Shown in pieces: positions 35,206 to 43,413 of a stretch of DNA of 45,773 nucleotides; the first letter of the stretch is position 1; the number at the start of each line of letters is the position of its first letter. The notes under the pieces were generated by a model, which was not told the origin of the DNA, searched no databases, and was given only the letters and a program-made list of their open reading frames with translations. Both the position numbers and the translations under genes were made by a program. This stretch comes from Chloroflexota bacterium (lineage in GTDB: Bacteria; Chloroflexota; Anaerolineae; UBA1429). Location: assembly GCA_012841405.1 (NCBI GenBank), contig DUUT01000185.1, forward strand, positions 1 to 45,773, read 5' to 3'.

Positions 35206-36312
35206 ATGAGGCTCAAGCTCACACAGGAACGCGCTCTGCAGCTCCGGATGCAGTCGCAGCGGCTGCATCCGCGCACGGATGCGGGGGTAGCGCAGCTCGT
35301 CCGCGACCTTGGCGTCCAAGCACAGGATTTGGCCGCCGCAACCCTCGCCCTTCGGGCGCGTAGCCACGGGCTCATCGCCGATGACATTCGGCATGCGCTG
35401 GAGAGCGAGCACTCGATCGTGCGGACCTGGGCTATGCGCGGCACGATGCACCTCGTGGCAGCGGAGGATGTTGGTTGGCTGCTGGGACTGCTGGGCCCGC
35501 TGTTCATCGCCAAGAGTGCGTGGCGCTACCGCCAGCTAGGGCTCGATGAGGAGGTTCGCACCGCCGCGACGGGCATCATCCGCCGAGTGCTGGCGACCTC
35601 CGGCCCACAGACCCGTGCCGAGCTGGCGGCCGCCCTCGCTGCCAAGGGGATCCCCGTGGAGGGACAGGCCATCGCCCACCTCGTGGGCCACGCCGCCCTC
35701 CAGGGCGTCATCTGCTCGGGGCCGCGTCGCGGCGCCACGTCTACCTATGTGCTGCTGGAGGACTGGATCCCCCCGGGGCCGGCGCTCGACACCGAGCAGA
35801 GCCTCGCGGAGCTCGCCCTGCGCTACATCGGCGCCTATGGCCCGGCGACGGCAGGGGATCTGGCGCGCTGGTCGGGGTTACCGATGGCGCAAGCGCTCGC
35901 GGGGCTGCAGAGCATCGCCGATCGCCTCGAAGAGGTCGAGGTCGAGGGAGCGCCAGCGTGGATGCTGCCCCACCGCGAGGCACCTCCCGATGCACCGGTG
36001 GTCCGCCTGCTGCCCAGCTATGATACCTACCTGCTGGGATACCGCAGCCGGGAGCCCATCGTGGCCTCCGCCTACGCCTCGCGCGTCCATCTTGGGGGTG
36101 GGCAGATCAAACCTACCCTCCTGGTTGATGGCCGCCTCGCCGGCGTGTGGCGCAGTGCCCGTCGCCGGCAACGCCTCACCCTGACGCTGGAACCCTTTGA
36201 GCCGCTGGACGACCACCTCCTCCCCGCGATCCGTGATGAGGCGCACGACGTGGGACGGTTTCTGGGCACCCCGGCCGAGTTCGCCATGGCGCGGCCGATG
36301 TCAGACTCCTAA
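35206..36312 (+). CDS. Winged-helix DNA-binding protein, AlkZ/YcaQ-like DNA glycosylase candidate
   Basis: 368 aa of the HTH_42 (former DUF1006) family. Features are the QxQ motif (Gln38-Ala-Gln40 in LGVQAQDL), which in AlkZ/YcaQ supplies the catalytic glutamines, WAMRGTMHLV, LLPSYDTYLLGYRSREPIV and the C-terminal LLVDGRLAGVWR. Characterised members unhook DNA interstrand cross-links or excise natural-product adducts; many others are uncharacterised. GTG 35173 is an alternative start, but ATG 35206 fits the family better. Being next to recD2 is consistent with DNA repair. Confidence 0.85.
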   Translation: MRLKLTQERALQLRMQSQRLHPRTDAGVAQLVRDLGVQAQDLAAATLALRARSHGLIADDIRHALESEHSIVRTWAMRGTMHLVAAEDVGWLLGLLGPLFIAKSAWRYRQLGLDEEVRTAATGIIRRVLATSGPQTRAELAAALAAKGIPVEGQAIAHLVGHAALQGVICSGPRRGATSTYVLLEDWIPPGPALDTEQSLAELALRYIGAYGPATAGDLARWSGLPMAQALAGLQSIADRLEEVEVEGAPAWMLPHREAPPDAPVVRLLPSYDTYLLGYRSREPIVASAYASRVHLGGGQIKPTLLVDGRLAGVWRSARRRQRLTLTLEPFEPLDDHLLPAIRDEAHDVGRFLGTPAEFAMARPMSDS

Positions 36313-36351
36313 CAACCCACGAGAATCGGATGCACCGATGGAGATGCAATC

Positions 36352-38574
36352 ATGGTCGATGCCCGTAAGGCCCACGCGCTTCATCACGATCTCCGGCGTA
36401 ACCTCCTGCCGTGGATGATTGTTCCCATCGTCGTAGCCGCTGACGTCGCGATACTCCTCGACCTCGAGTCCCTCACCACACCATCGCTGTTTGGCTGCGC
36501 CATGGCGTTGCTGGCGCTGGCCGTGGTGACCTGGGTGCTTCGCTCGCGAAGCGGCATACTCGCCGGATGGGCGCTCACCCTCGGGCTGACGGCCATCATC
36601 ACGGCATCGACGCTCTCGTTTCCGAGCGGCGTCACGATGCCCTTTCTGGTGTATCCGATAACCGTCGGCGCGATCCTCCTCGGCTCCGGGGCTGCCATAC
36701 TGCTGGCCATCGTGGCGAGCGCTGGTCTGGTGGGCCTCCATTGCGGCTCCCCGGCGACGTCACAGTGCCTGCCCGCGCTGTCGGGCCACATCTTGGCCCT
36801 CCTCTCGTTGGCCTACTTGCTGCGCATCGCGCAGCGCCCCGAGCGCCCCCTGCTCACCTGGGCATGGGAGGGCTATGAGCAAGCACGCCGCCACCTGGAG
36901 CAGGCGCGCGACCGGCAACTCGATCTCAAGCAGGCGCTGGAGGATCTCGCCCTGGCCAATAGCCAGACGATCCGTCTGAACGAGATGCTCAAGGCGGCCC
37001 GCGAGGCGGTAGATGAGGCCCGGCGCGCCAAGGAAGAGTTCGTCGCCAAGGTGAGCCACGAGCTGCGTACGCCGCTGAACATGATCATCGGCTTTAGCGA
37101 CATGATCCTCGAGACGCCCCATGTCTACTCGCGCCGTCTCCCCCCTGCCCTCCTCGCCGACGTCGCCGCCATTCGGCGCAACAGTCAGCACCTCGCCAGC
37201 CTGGTAGACGACGTGCTCGACCTCGCCGAGGCGGATATGGGGCGCACGCACCTCGTCCCCGAGTGGACGAGTATCAGCGAAATCACCGCCGAGGCGACGG
37301 AAGCGGTGGCCGTGCTCTTTGAGCAAAAGGGCCTTACCCTCACCGTCGACGTGCCCCCCGATCTGCCCCCCATCTACTGCGATCGAACGCGCATCCGGCA
37401 GGTGATGCTCAACGTCCTGAGCAATGCTGGTCGGTTTACCACCGAGGGAGGCGCCCGCGTGGAGGCGTGCCTGGACGGTGGGTTCGTCCGCGTGACAGTG
37501 TCGGATACGGGGCCCGGCATCAACCGGGACAAGCTATCGCGGCTGTTCGAGCCGTTCCAGCAGGAGGACCCATCGGTGCGCCGCCGGTACGGCGGCAGCG
37601 GTCTTGGACTCGCCATCAGCAAGCGCTTCGTCGAGATGCATGGCGGCCGCATCTGGCTTGACAGCGACATCGGCGCTGGTACGCGCGTCACCTTTATGCT
37701 CCCGGTGCAGCGCCCGATTGAGGAGGATACGCCCCAGCGGTGGTTCAGCCCCCACCAGGAGTATACGCCGCGCACGCGGCTCTCCCTGGCGCCCGAGCTC
37801 AGGCCGCGCCCGCGCATCGTCGTGTGGGAGCGCGGGGCGGCCCTCTCGCGTCTCGTGGAGCGCTATATCGAGGGCATGGAGCCCCTCTCCGCTACCACGC
37901 CGGAGGAGGCACTGGAGGCCGTCGAGAGGAACGCCGCCGTGGGCTTGCTCATCAACGCCACCACTGTCGGCGAGGCAGCCTACGATCCCGCCGTCGTCGC
38001 GCGCATGCCCTTGGATGTACCGGTGATGACGTGCTGGGTGCCGGAACGCCGCACGACCGTCGCCCACCGTGGTGCGCAGGACTATCTCGTCAAGCCCATT
38101 CGCCGGACCGACCTGCTCGAGAGCATCCGCGCTACCCGACCACGACCACGCACCATCCTCCTCGTGGACGACGACCCCGAGGCGCGACAGCTCTATGCGC
38201 GCATGCTCGCCTCCGTCGAGGGCAGCCCGACGGTGCTTCAGGCAACCGATGGTGACGCTGCCCTCACCCTGTTACGCGAGCGCAAGCCGGACCTCTTGCT
38301 CCTCGACCTGGTGATGCCCAATCGCGATGGGTTCAAGGTCCTGGAGGCCAAGGATGCCGACCCAGCGATCTGTGACATTCCCGTCATTATTATCTCGGCA
38401 AAGGATCCCCAGCGGGAGCCCATCATCAGCAAGGCCCTGATCATCTCGCGATGTCAGGGCCTATCGGCGCGCGATCTGATGGATTCGGTTCAGGCCGTCA
38501 CCGGCGCTCTACGGCCGCGAGTTGGCGCTCCAGCTGAGAGCGAAACTCTTGTCGCGTCGTGGGCTTCCGGATGA
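36352..38574 (+). CDS. Membrane hybrid histidine kinase with pseudo-receiver and receiver domains
   Basis: 740 aa. Residues 1-165 hold several hydrophobic segments (about six TM helices), then a coiled linker, the H-box VSHELRTPLN with His236, an ATPase domain (NVLSNAGRF, VSDTGPGINRD, GGSGLGLAISKR), a first receiver-like domain (about 484-590), and a true receiver. The first receiver has no phospho-acceptor Asp (GLLINATT) but keeps Lys581 in DYLVKP. The second has the acidic patch Asp606-608 and acceptor Asp652 (LLLLDLVMP), but lacks the usual Lys-Pro loop. The signal is unknown. The last 77 bases overlap the 3' end of the convergent response-regulator gene. Confidence 0.93.
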   Translation: MVDARKAHALHHDLRRNLLPWMIVPIVVAADVAILLDLESLTTPSLFGCAMALLALAVVTWVLRSRSGILAGWALTLGLTAIITASTLSFPSGVTMPFLVYPITVGAILLGSGAAILLAIVASAGLVGLHCGSPATSQCLPALSGHILALLSLAYLLRIAQRPERPLLTWAWEGYEQARRHLEQARDRQLDLKQALEDLALANSQTIRLNEMLKAAREAVDEARRAKEEFVAKVSHELRTPLNMIIGFSDMILETPHVYSRRLPPALLADVAAIRRNSQHLASLVDDVLDLAEADMGRTHLVPEWTSISEITAEATEAVAVLFEQKGLTLTVDVPPDLPPIYCDRTRIRQVMLNVLSNAGRFTTEGGARVEACLDGGFVRVTVSDTGPGINRDKLSRLFEPFQQEDPSVRRRYGGSGLGLAISKRFVEMHGGRIWLDSDIGAGTRVTFMLPVQRPIEEDTPQRWFSPHQEYTPRTRLSLAPELRPRPRIVVWERGAALSRLVERYIEGMEPLSATTPEEALEAVERNAAVGLLINATTVGEAAYDPAVVARMPLDVPVMTCWVPERRTTVAHRGAQDYLVKPIRRTDLLESIRATRPRPRTILLVDDDPEARQLYARMLASVEGSPTVLQATDGDAALTLLRERKPDLLLLDLVMPNRDGFKVLEAKDADPAICDIPVIIISAKDPQREPIISKALIISRCQGLSARDLMDSVQAVTGALRPRVGAPAESETLVASWASG

Positions 38575-39802
38575 AACCACTGGCTCCCAGGGAAAGGGCC
38601 AACTCGCGCTGCGGAAGGACGGTACACACGATGACCGGTATGTCGCTCGTCTCGGGGTGGTGCCGGATCTGCGCCAGCAGATCCCAGCCATCGATGCCGG
38701 GCATCATCACATCCAGCACCACGAGTTGCGGCTGCAGTTTTGCCACCGCCTGTAGCGCTGTGACTGGCTCGCGCACCGGCACGAGGCTGATATGGCTATC
38801 CTGAACGTAGCGTTGCCAGAGTTGGAGCGTATCGGCGTTGTCCTCGATGGCCACAACGAGGACCTGCTCGACGGAGGGGAGTGACGCCGAGACGATCAAC
38901 CCCTCGCCCTTGGTCGAGGCCACCACCTTGCCATCAAAGAGCTCGGCAAGGCGGCGTGCCATGGTGATGCCGGCATCATCGAGCAGGGGGCGTCCACAGG
39001 CTCCCGCTGCACCGGGCCTCGCTCGGACACAGACGGTCACCTGACCGTGCCGGCTCGCCACCTCCAACACGGTTTCCCCCTGGGGCATCGCCTGAATCGC
39101 CGTGGTGAGCAGGTTGAGGACGATCTGCTTGAGGATGGTGGGCGCCACGCTGACCTCTGGCAGAGAGGCGGGGCGGTCGCCGAGCACGAGCGTGACCCGG
39201 TGCTGCCTGGCCAGCGCCTGGGCGAGGTGCACGGCATCCTCCAGCACGGGCCATACCTCGGCCTTCTGGTCGCCCTGCGAATCCTCGAGCCAGAGCATCT
39301 CGCGCTCGACATCGCCGCCCGGGCCGGACGATCTAGCGGCAGACTCTGGCAGCGGCCCAGCCGCATCGTCGTGCGCGGCCAGCCCGTGTCGGTGCTCGAG
39401 ATACTCGGCCAGCGCACGGATCGCTGCCACCTGTTCCCGGCGCAAGTGGCGGGGGCTGATTCCGAGTTGGTTGGCCACATCCTGCTGCGTGTATTGCTGC
39501 GCGTAGCGCTGGGAGAGGATCTGATAGTAGCGTTGGGCCGCCGCTCCGGCGGGCGCTCCCTGGGCCGGCCTGAGCGCCTCGATGGCGGCAACGATCTCGG
39601 TGCGCAGCGCCGAGGCCGGATTCGGGTGCTCAGCCAGCCCGAGCCGCTCTACCAGCGGGCTCTTGCGCAGCGCCACCGGATCGAACAGATCCGCGAGCGC
39701 CCGCCGCAGCGCAACCTCGAAGGGTACGGGAGGAGGGATGTCCGCCATGCGGCCTATCGGATGTCCTCCGTCTGTCCGTCGTGCCATAGACGATCCTATC
39801 AC
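38498..39802 (-). CDS. Response regulator: HTH, degenerate ATPase-like region, C-terminal receiver
   Basis: 434 aa. Residues 104-137 form an HTH (TQQDVANQLGISPRHLRRE). Residues 185-310 resemble a histidine-kinase ATPase domain with a decayed N-box (VLNLLTTAI, lacking the metal-binding Asn) and no H-box. Residues 312-434 are a full receiver (Asp321, acceptor Asp364 in VVLDVMMP, Lys413 in FIRKP). It is probably the partner of the convergent hybrid kinase. The start is uncertain: GTG 39802, ATG 39787 (Met6) or ATG 39748 (Met19). The receiver at the C terminus with the DNA-binding part first reverses the common order. Confidence 0.82.
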   Translation of the reverse strand: MIGSSMARRTDGGHPIGRMADIPPPVPFEVALRRALADLFDPVALRKSPLVERLGLAEHPNPASALRTEIVAAIEALRPAQGAPAGAAAQRYYQILSQRYAQQYTQQDVANQLGISPRHLRREQVAAIRALAEYLEHRHGLAAHDDAAGPLPESAARSSGPGGDVEREMLWLEDSQGDQKAEVWPVLEDAVHLAQALARQHRVTLVLGDRPASLPEVSVAPTILKQIVLNLLTTAIQAMPQGETVLEVASRHGQVTVCVRARPGAAGACGRPLLDDAGITMARRLAELFDGKVVASTKGEGLIVSASLPSVEQVLVVAIEDNADTLQLWQRYVQDSHISLVPVREPVTALQAVAKLQPQLVVLDVMMPGIDGWDLLAQIRHHPETSDIPVIVCTVLPQRELALSLGASGFIRKPTTRQEFRSQLERQLAAVERR

Positions 39803-39925
39803 GGCATTGTATCATAGAATTGCAGGTCCGAGTAGGCCCGGATCCCGTGGTACACGCATTGTAGCACCCTCGATCTGGTGGCGCCAACGGGAACTGGGCA
39901 ACCAACCAAGGAGGTTTGTCGAGCC

Positions 39926-41368
39926 ATGCGTACCCGTCTCACACGCCGCGAGATGCTGAGAAGTGCTCTCCTCGCTGGAACAGGGCTTGCCCTGGCAGCC
40001 TGCCAGCCCAAAGTGGTCGAAAAGGTCGTCAAGGAGACGGTCGAGGTCGAGAAGGAGGTCGAGAAGGTCGTCAAAGAGACCGTCGTCGTCGAGAAAGAGG
40101 TCGAGGTCGCTCCCGCGCCCAAGGAGCGGGTAACCATCACGGTCCAGAGTAAGAGCGGCAATATGGTGGGCGTCCAGGATTGCTTCGACTCTTTCAACGC
40201 CAGCCAAGACTGGGTCCATGTCGAGGCATCGTTGACAACGCACGACAAGATGATGGTCGGGTGGGCCACGGGAACGGGCCCTGACTGGATTCGCTGTGAC
40301 CCGATCGAGCTCGATTACCCGATTAGTGTAAACGCGATCACGCCCATCCAGCCGTTCGTGGACCGCGACGGCATCACGTTCGATTGGCTCTACGATGTCG
40401 TCAAGCCGTGGCTCTACTACCCCATCAAGGATGGGCCGGCGTACATGGTGCCCTGGACGGGCGGCTCCTTCGTCGTGTATTACAACCGCGATCACTTTGA
40501 GGAGGCTGGCATCTCTGAGCCCACCTCTGACTGGACCTGGGATGATTATGGCACCATCGCCCAAAAGCTCAACAAGACGGATGCCGATGGTACGCCCCTG
40601 CGGTTTGGCAGCTTTGACTGGCCCCAGATGTGGTGGAATAGCTGGCTGATTCCCTTGCTCCAGGCCGGCGGTGTCCCCTTTGACCATCCGCTGTGGGAGC
40701 TCGCCGATTTCACCGATCCCGATTACCTCGGGGATTCGACCAAGGCACTGCCTGGCTTCGCCAAGGAGGCCATGAAGCAGGGCTTGCAGATGCAGCTCGA
40801 CCTGATCTACAAGTATGAGGCCTGCCCACGGCCGGGCTACGAGCTACCCGAGGGCACTGGCTTTTTGTCTGGCAACGTCTCCATGAACCTTGGCACTGCC
40901 GCCTACGCCTCGCAGATCATTGCCTCGGATGCCGTCACGAACTGGGGCGTTGTGGCTCCGCCCAAGGCGCCCACGGATAAGGGGCGGCATGCCACCCAGG
41001 CGTACCTTGCCGGCTTTGCTCTGGGCACGCACTGCGAGGAGAAGGACGCCGCCTGGGAGGCGATGAAGTTCTTCATGTCCGAAGGCGCCCGCAAGTGCAT
41101 CTTTATCTCCTCCGACGAGTGGCCCTGGCCGCGGGATCTCGAGGACTGGTTGATGTCGCAGAAGGGCATGGATGAGACCTATCGGAATGCCTTGACGTTC
41201 AACGACACGAAGGATGCCGTGTTTATCCCGCCGGTGCCAGACTTTAACCGCTTCTTCAACGAGGCTCTCGACCCGTGGAGTGACCTCGTGTTTAACCAAG
41301 AGATGTCCGTTGACGAAGCGGTTGACCAGATGGAGATTGAGGGCGACGCCGTTCTCCAGGGGCTGTAA
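39926..41368 (+). CDS. ABC transporter sugar-binding lipoprotein
   Basis: 480 aa, family 1 extracellular solute-binding protein. Twin-arginine signal (TRREML) with lipobox LALAAC, Cys26. Residues 29-61 are a Lys/Glu/Val repeat linker made of two 14-residue units. The binding domain has VPWTGGSFVVYYNRDHFEEAGI and LNKTDADGTPLRFGS. It captures a sugar or polyol outside the cell for the two permeases downstream. GGAGG lies about 11 bases before the ATG. No ATPase gene is in the window, so a shared MsiK-type ATPase is implied. Confidence 0.93.
   Translation: MRTRLTRREMLRSALLAGTGLALAACQPKVVEKVVKETVEVEKEVEKVVKETVVVEKEVEVAPAPKERVTITVQSKSGNMVGVQDCFDSFNASQDWVHVEASLTTHDKMMVGWATGTGPDWIRCDPIELDYPISVNAITPIQPFVDRDGITFDWLYDVVKPWLYYPIKDGPAYMVPWTGGSFVVYYNRDHFEEAGISEPTSDWTWDDYGTIAQKLNKTDADGTPLRFGSFDWPQMWWNSWLIPLLQAGGVPFDHPLWELADFTDPDYLGDSTKALPGFAKEAMKQGLQMQLDLIYKYEACPRPGYELPEGTGFLSGNVSMNLGTAAYASQIIASDAVTNWGVVAPPKAPTDKGRHATQAYLAGFALGTHCEEKDAAWEAMKFFMSEGARKCIFISSDEWPWPRDLEDWLMSQKGMDETYRNALTFNDTKDAVFIPPVPDFNRFFNEALDPWSDLVFNQEMSVDEAVDQMEIEGDAVLQGL
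40019..40102 (+). repeat. Two tandem 42-bp units in the linker of the binding protein
   Basis: Bases 40019-40060 and 40061-40102 encode EKVVKETVEVEKEV and EKVVKETVVVEKEV. The repeat length is a multiple of three, so copy-number changes would alter only the tether length between membrane anchor and binding domain. Confidence 0.75.
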
Positions 41369-41384
41369 TCACTGCCATGCTGGC

Positions 41385-41417
41385 CGGACGGGGGTGCGGC
41401 GTGTGCACCCCCGTCCG
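41385..41417 (+). promoter_or_regulatory. 13-bp hairpin between binding-protein and permease genes
   Basis: CGGACGGGGGTGC (41385-41397), loop GGCGTGT, GCACCCCCGTCCG (41405-41417). A stable hairpin at this spot is known in other ABC importer operons (malE-malF) to keep the binding-protein mRNA more abundant than the permease mRNA. There is no T tract. Confidence 0.65.
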
Positions 41418-41438
41418 CTCTGCAGAAAGGTGAGGCAT

Positions 41439-42404
41439 ATGTTCAATGCCAGCACGACCTCGATAGCAAAGGCGATGCCCCCACGAAAGAGGAGTCTCGC
41501 GGACAGGATTCTAGGCGAGACCGCATTGGCCCGCCGCGAGTCGGCGACCTTTTATGCCATGATTAGCCCATGGCTCATTGGGTTTATCGTTTTCACGATC
41601 GGCCCGATGATATTCTCGTTGTACATCAGCTTCTTTGACTGGCCCTTGCGCAAGCCTCCGACCTTTGTCGGCATCGCCAACTATGCCCGTTTCCCGAGCG
41701 ACCACGTGTGGATCAAAGCCTTGGAGGTCACGGCGCGCTATACGCTGAGCGCTGTGCCCCTCGGCCTGGTCGTTGCGTTTTTCCTGGCACTACTCCTAAA
41801 CCAGAAAATCCCCGGGATGCCGCTGTTCCGGACCATCTTTTACCTTCCCAGTCTCGTGCCGGCGACGGCCAATGCCATCCTGTGGTTGTTTGTGTTGAAC
41901 GCTCAGATCGGCATTATCAATACCTTTCTGCGCTATATCGGCATCACAGGTCCGGCTTGGTTGGGTAGCAGCACCTGGGCGCTGCGCGGGCTCGTCATCA
42001 TGAGCTTGTGGGGCGTCGGAGGCAGCATGGTCATCTTTCTGGCTGGCCTGCAGGGTATACCCGAGTACCTCTACGAGGCCGCCAAGATTGATGGCGCGAA
42101 TCAGCTCCGGCAGTTCCTGCACATTACCATTCCGATGATGACACCGGTCATCTTTTTCAACCTTGTCATGGGCATCATCGGCACCTTCCAGACCTTTAAC
42201 CAAGCCTACATCATGACCGAGGGAGGCCCCGGTCGAGCGACCTACTTTTACGTCTACTACCTCTATCGCAACTCGTTTGATTACTACCGTATGGGCTATG
42301 GCTGCGCGATGGCATGGTTCCTGTTCGCGCTCGTCCTGGTCTTGACGCTGGCCAACTTTTCGCTCAGCAAGCGGTGGGTGTTCTACGAGTCGGGGGGCGA
42401 ATGA
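41439..42404 (+). CDS. Sugar ABC transporter permease (MalF type)
   Basis: 321 aa with about six TM helices (PWLIGFIVFTIGPMIFSLYI first). The EAA loop that contacts the ATPase is YEAAKIDGANQLRQFLHITIP. AAAGGTGAGG precedes the ATG. The stop overlaps the start of the next permease (ATGATGA), so translation is coupled. The long open frame from 41214 includes part of the binding-protein gene and the hairpin and is not the true start. Confidence 0.94.
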   Translation: MFNASTTSIAKAMPPRKRSLADRILGETALARRESATFYAMISPWLIGFIVFTIGPMIFSLYISFFDWPLRKPPTFVGIANYARFPSDHVWIKALEVTARYTLSAVPLGLVVAFFLALLLNQKIPGMPLFRTIFYLPSLVPATANAILWLFVLNAQIGIINTFLRYIGITGPAWLGSSTWALRGLVIMSLWGVGGSMVIFLAGLQGIPEYLYEAAKIDGANQLRQFLHITIPMMTPVIFFNLVMGIIGTFQTFNQAYIMTEGGPGRATYFYVYYLYRNSFDYYRMGYGCAMAWFLFALVLVLTLANFSLSKRWVFYESGGE

Positions 42405-43300
42405 TGACAACACTGCGTGCCAACGTACGACGGACCGGCATACCCACCGCGCGGCCTTGGTGGCGCGGGATACCCTGGCGCAGAATCATCGCCTTTGCGC
42501 TGATCGTGCCCCTGGCTGCATCATTCTTCCTGCCGTTTTACTGGATGGTGATCTCTTCTCTAAAAACGAAGGATGAGGTCTTTGCGTGGCCAGTGGTATG
42601 GTGGCCAGAAAAGTTCCTATGGCAAAACTATGTTGAGGCGTGGAACTCTTCATTCTTTACGCGTTTCTACCTCAACACTTTCGGCTTGACCGTGTTGCGG
42701 CTGCAGGGGACGCTCCTCTCCTGCACCACCGTGGCCTATGCCTTCTCACGGTTGCGTACGCCGCTCAAGGGACTGATCTTTACCTGTCTGCTGGCCACCC
42801 TGATGCTGCCTCAGCAGGTAACCCTCATCCCCACGTTCATCATCTGGTACCACCTCGGCTTCCTCGACACCTATTGGCCGCTGGTGCTGCCGAGTTTCTT
42901 TGGCAGCGCCTACCACGTCTTTTTGCTGCGTCAGTTCCTGCTGACCATCCCGGACCAGCTCGGAGAGGCGGCCAAGATCGATGGCGCCACAGAGTGGGGC
43001 ATCCTGTGGCGTATCTATCTCCCGCTGTGCAAGCCCGCTCTTGCCGTGGTGGCCATCTTTACGTTCCAATGGAGTTGGGGTGATTTCTTTTCGCCGCTTA
43101 TCTACCTCACCAGCGTACAGAAGATGCCCATCGCCTACGGGCTTTTCCTCTTCCGCGGGCAGGCGCAATACGGTGGCGTCTCCTACTGGCACTATATCAT
43201 GGCCATGTCCACCGTGATGACCATCCCACCGATCATCCTGTTCTTTAGCGCCCAAAAGTTCTTTATCCAGGGCATCGTGATGACGGGCATCAAGGGCTAG
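42401..43300 (+). CDS. Sugar ABC transporter permease (MalG type)
   Basis: 299 aa, about six TM helices (IIAFALIVPLAASFFLPFYW first). EAA loop: GEAAKIDGATEWGILWRIYLP. The C terminus ends FFIQGIVMTGIKG, characteristic of the MalG/CUT1 group. It overlaps the preceding permease by 4 bases and pairs with it in the membrane. Confidence 0.94.
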   Translation: MMTTLRANVRRTGIPTARPWWRGIPWRRIIAFALIVPLAASFFLPFYWMVISSLKTKDEVFAWPVVWWPEKFLWQNYVEAWNSSFFTRFYLNTFGLTVLRLQGTLLSCTTVAYAFSRLRTPLKGLIFTCLLATLMLPQQVTLIPTFIIWYHLGFLDTYWPLVLPSFFGSAYHVFLLRQFLLTIPDQLGEAAKIDGATEWGILWRIYLPLCKPALAVVAIFTFQWSWGDFFSPLIYLTSVQKMPIAYGLFLFRGQAQYGGVSYWHYIMAMSTVMTIPPIILFFSAQKFFIQGIVMTGIKG

Positions 43301-43413
43301 GCACCATCGCATCCCGCGAGAGGTTCCAGGTTGAGGCGGGGCGCTGGCCTCGGCACCGCCACATCCTGCCGCTACACGCAATCGGACATCATCGACTACG
43401 AGGAGCGATTCGA

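Noticed and set aside
40019-40102. Tandem repeat considered as a CRISPR-like array
   Set aside because: The units are adjacent without spacers and encode a continuous protein linker.
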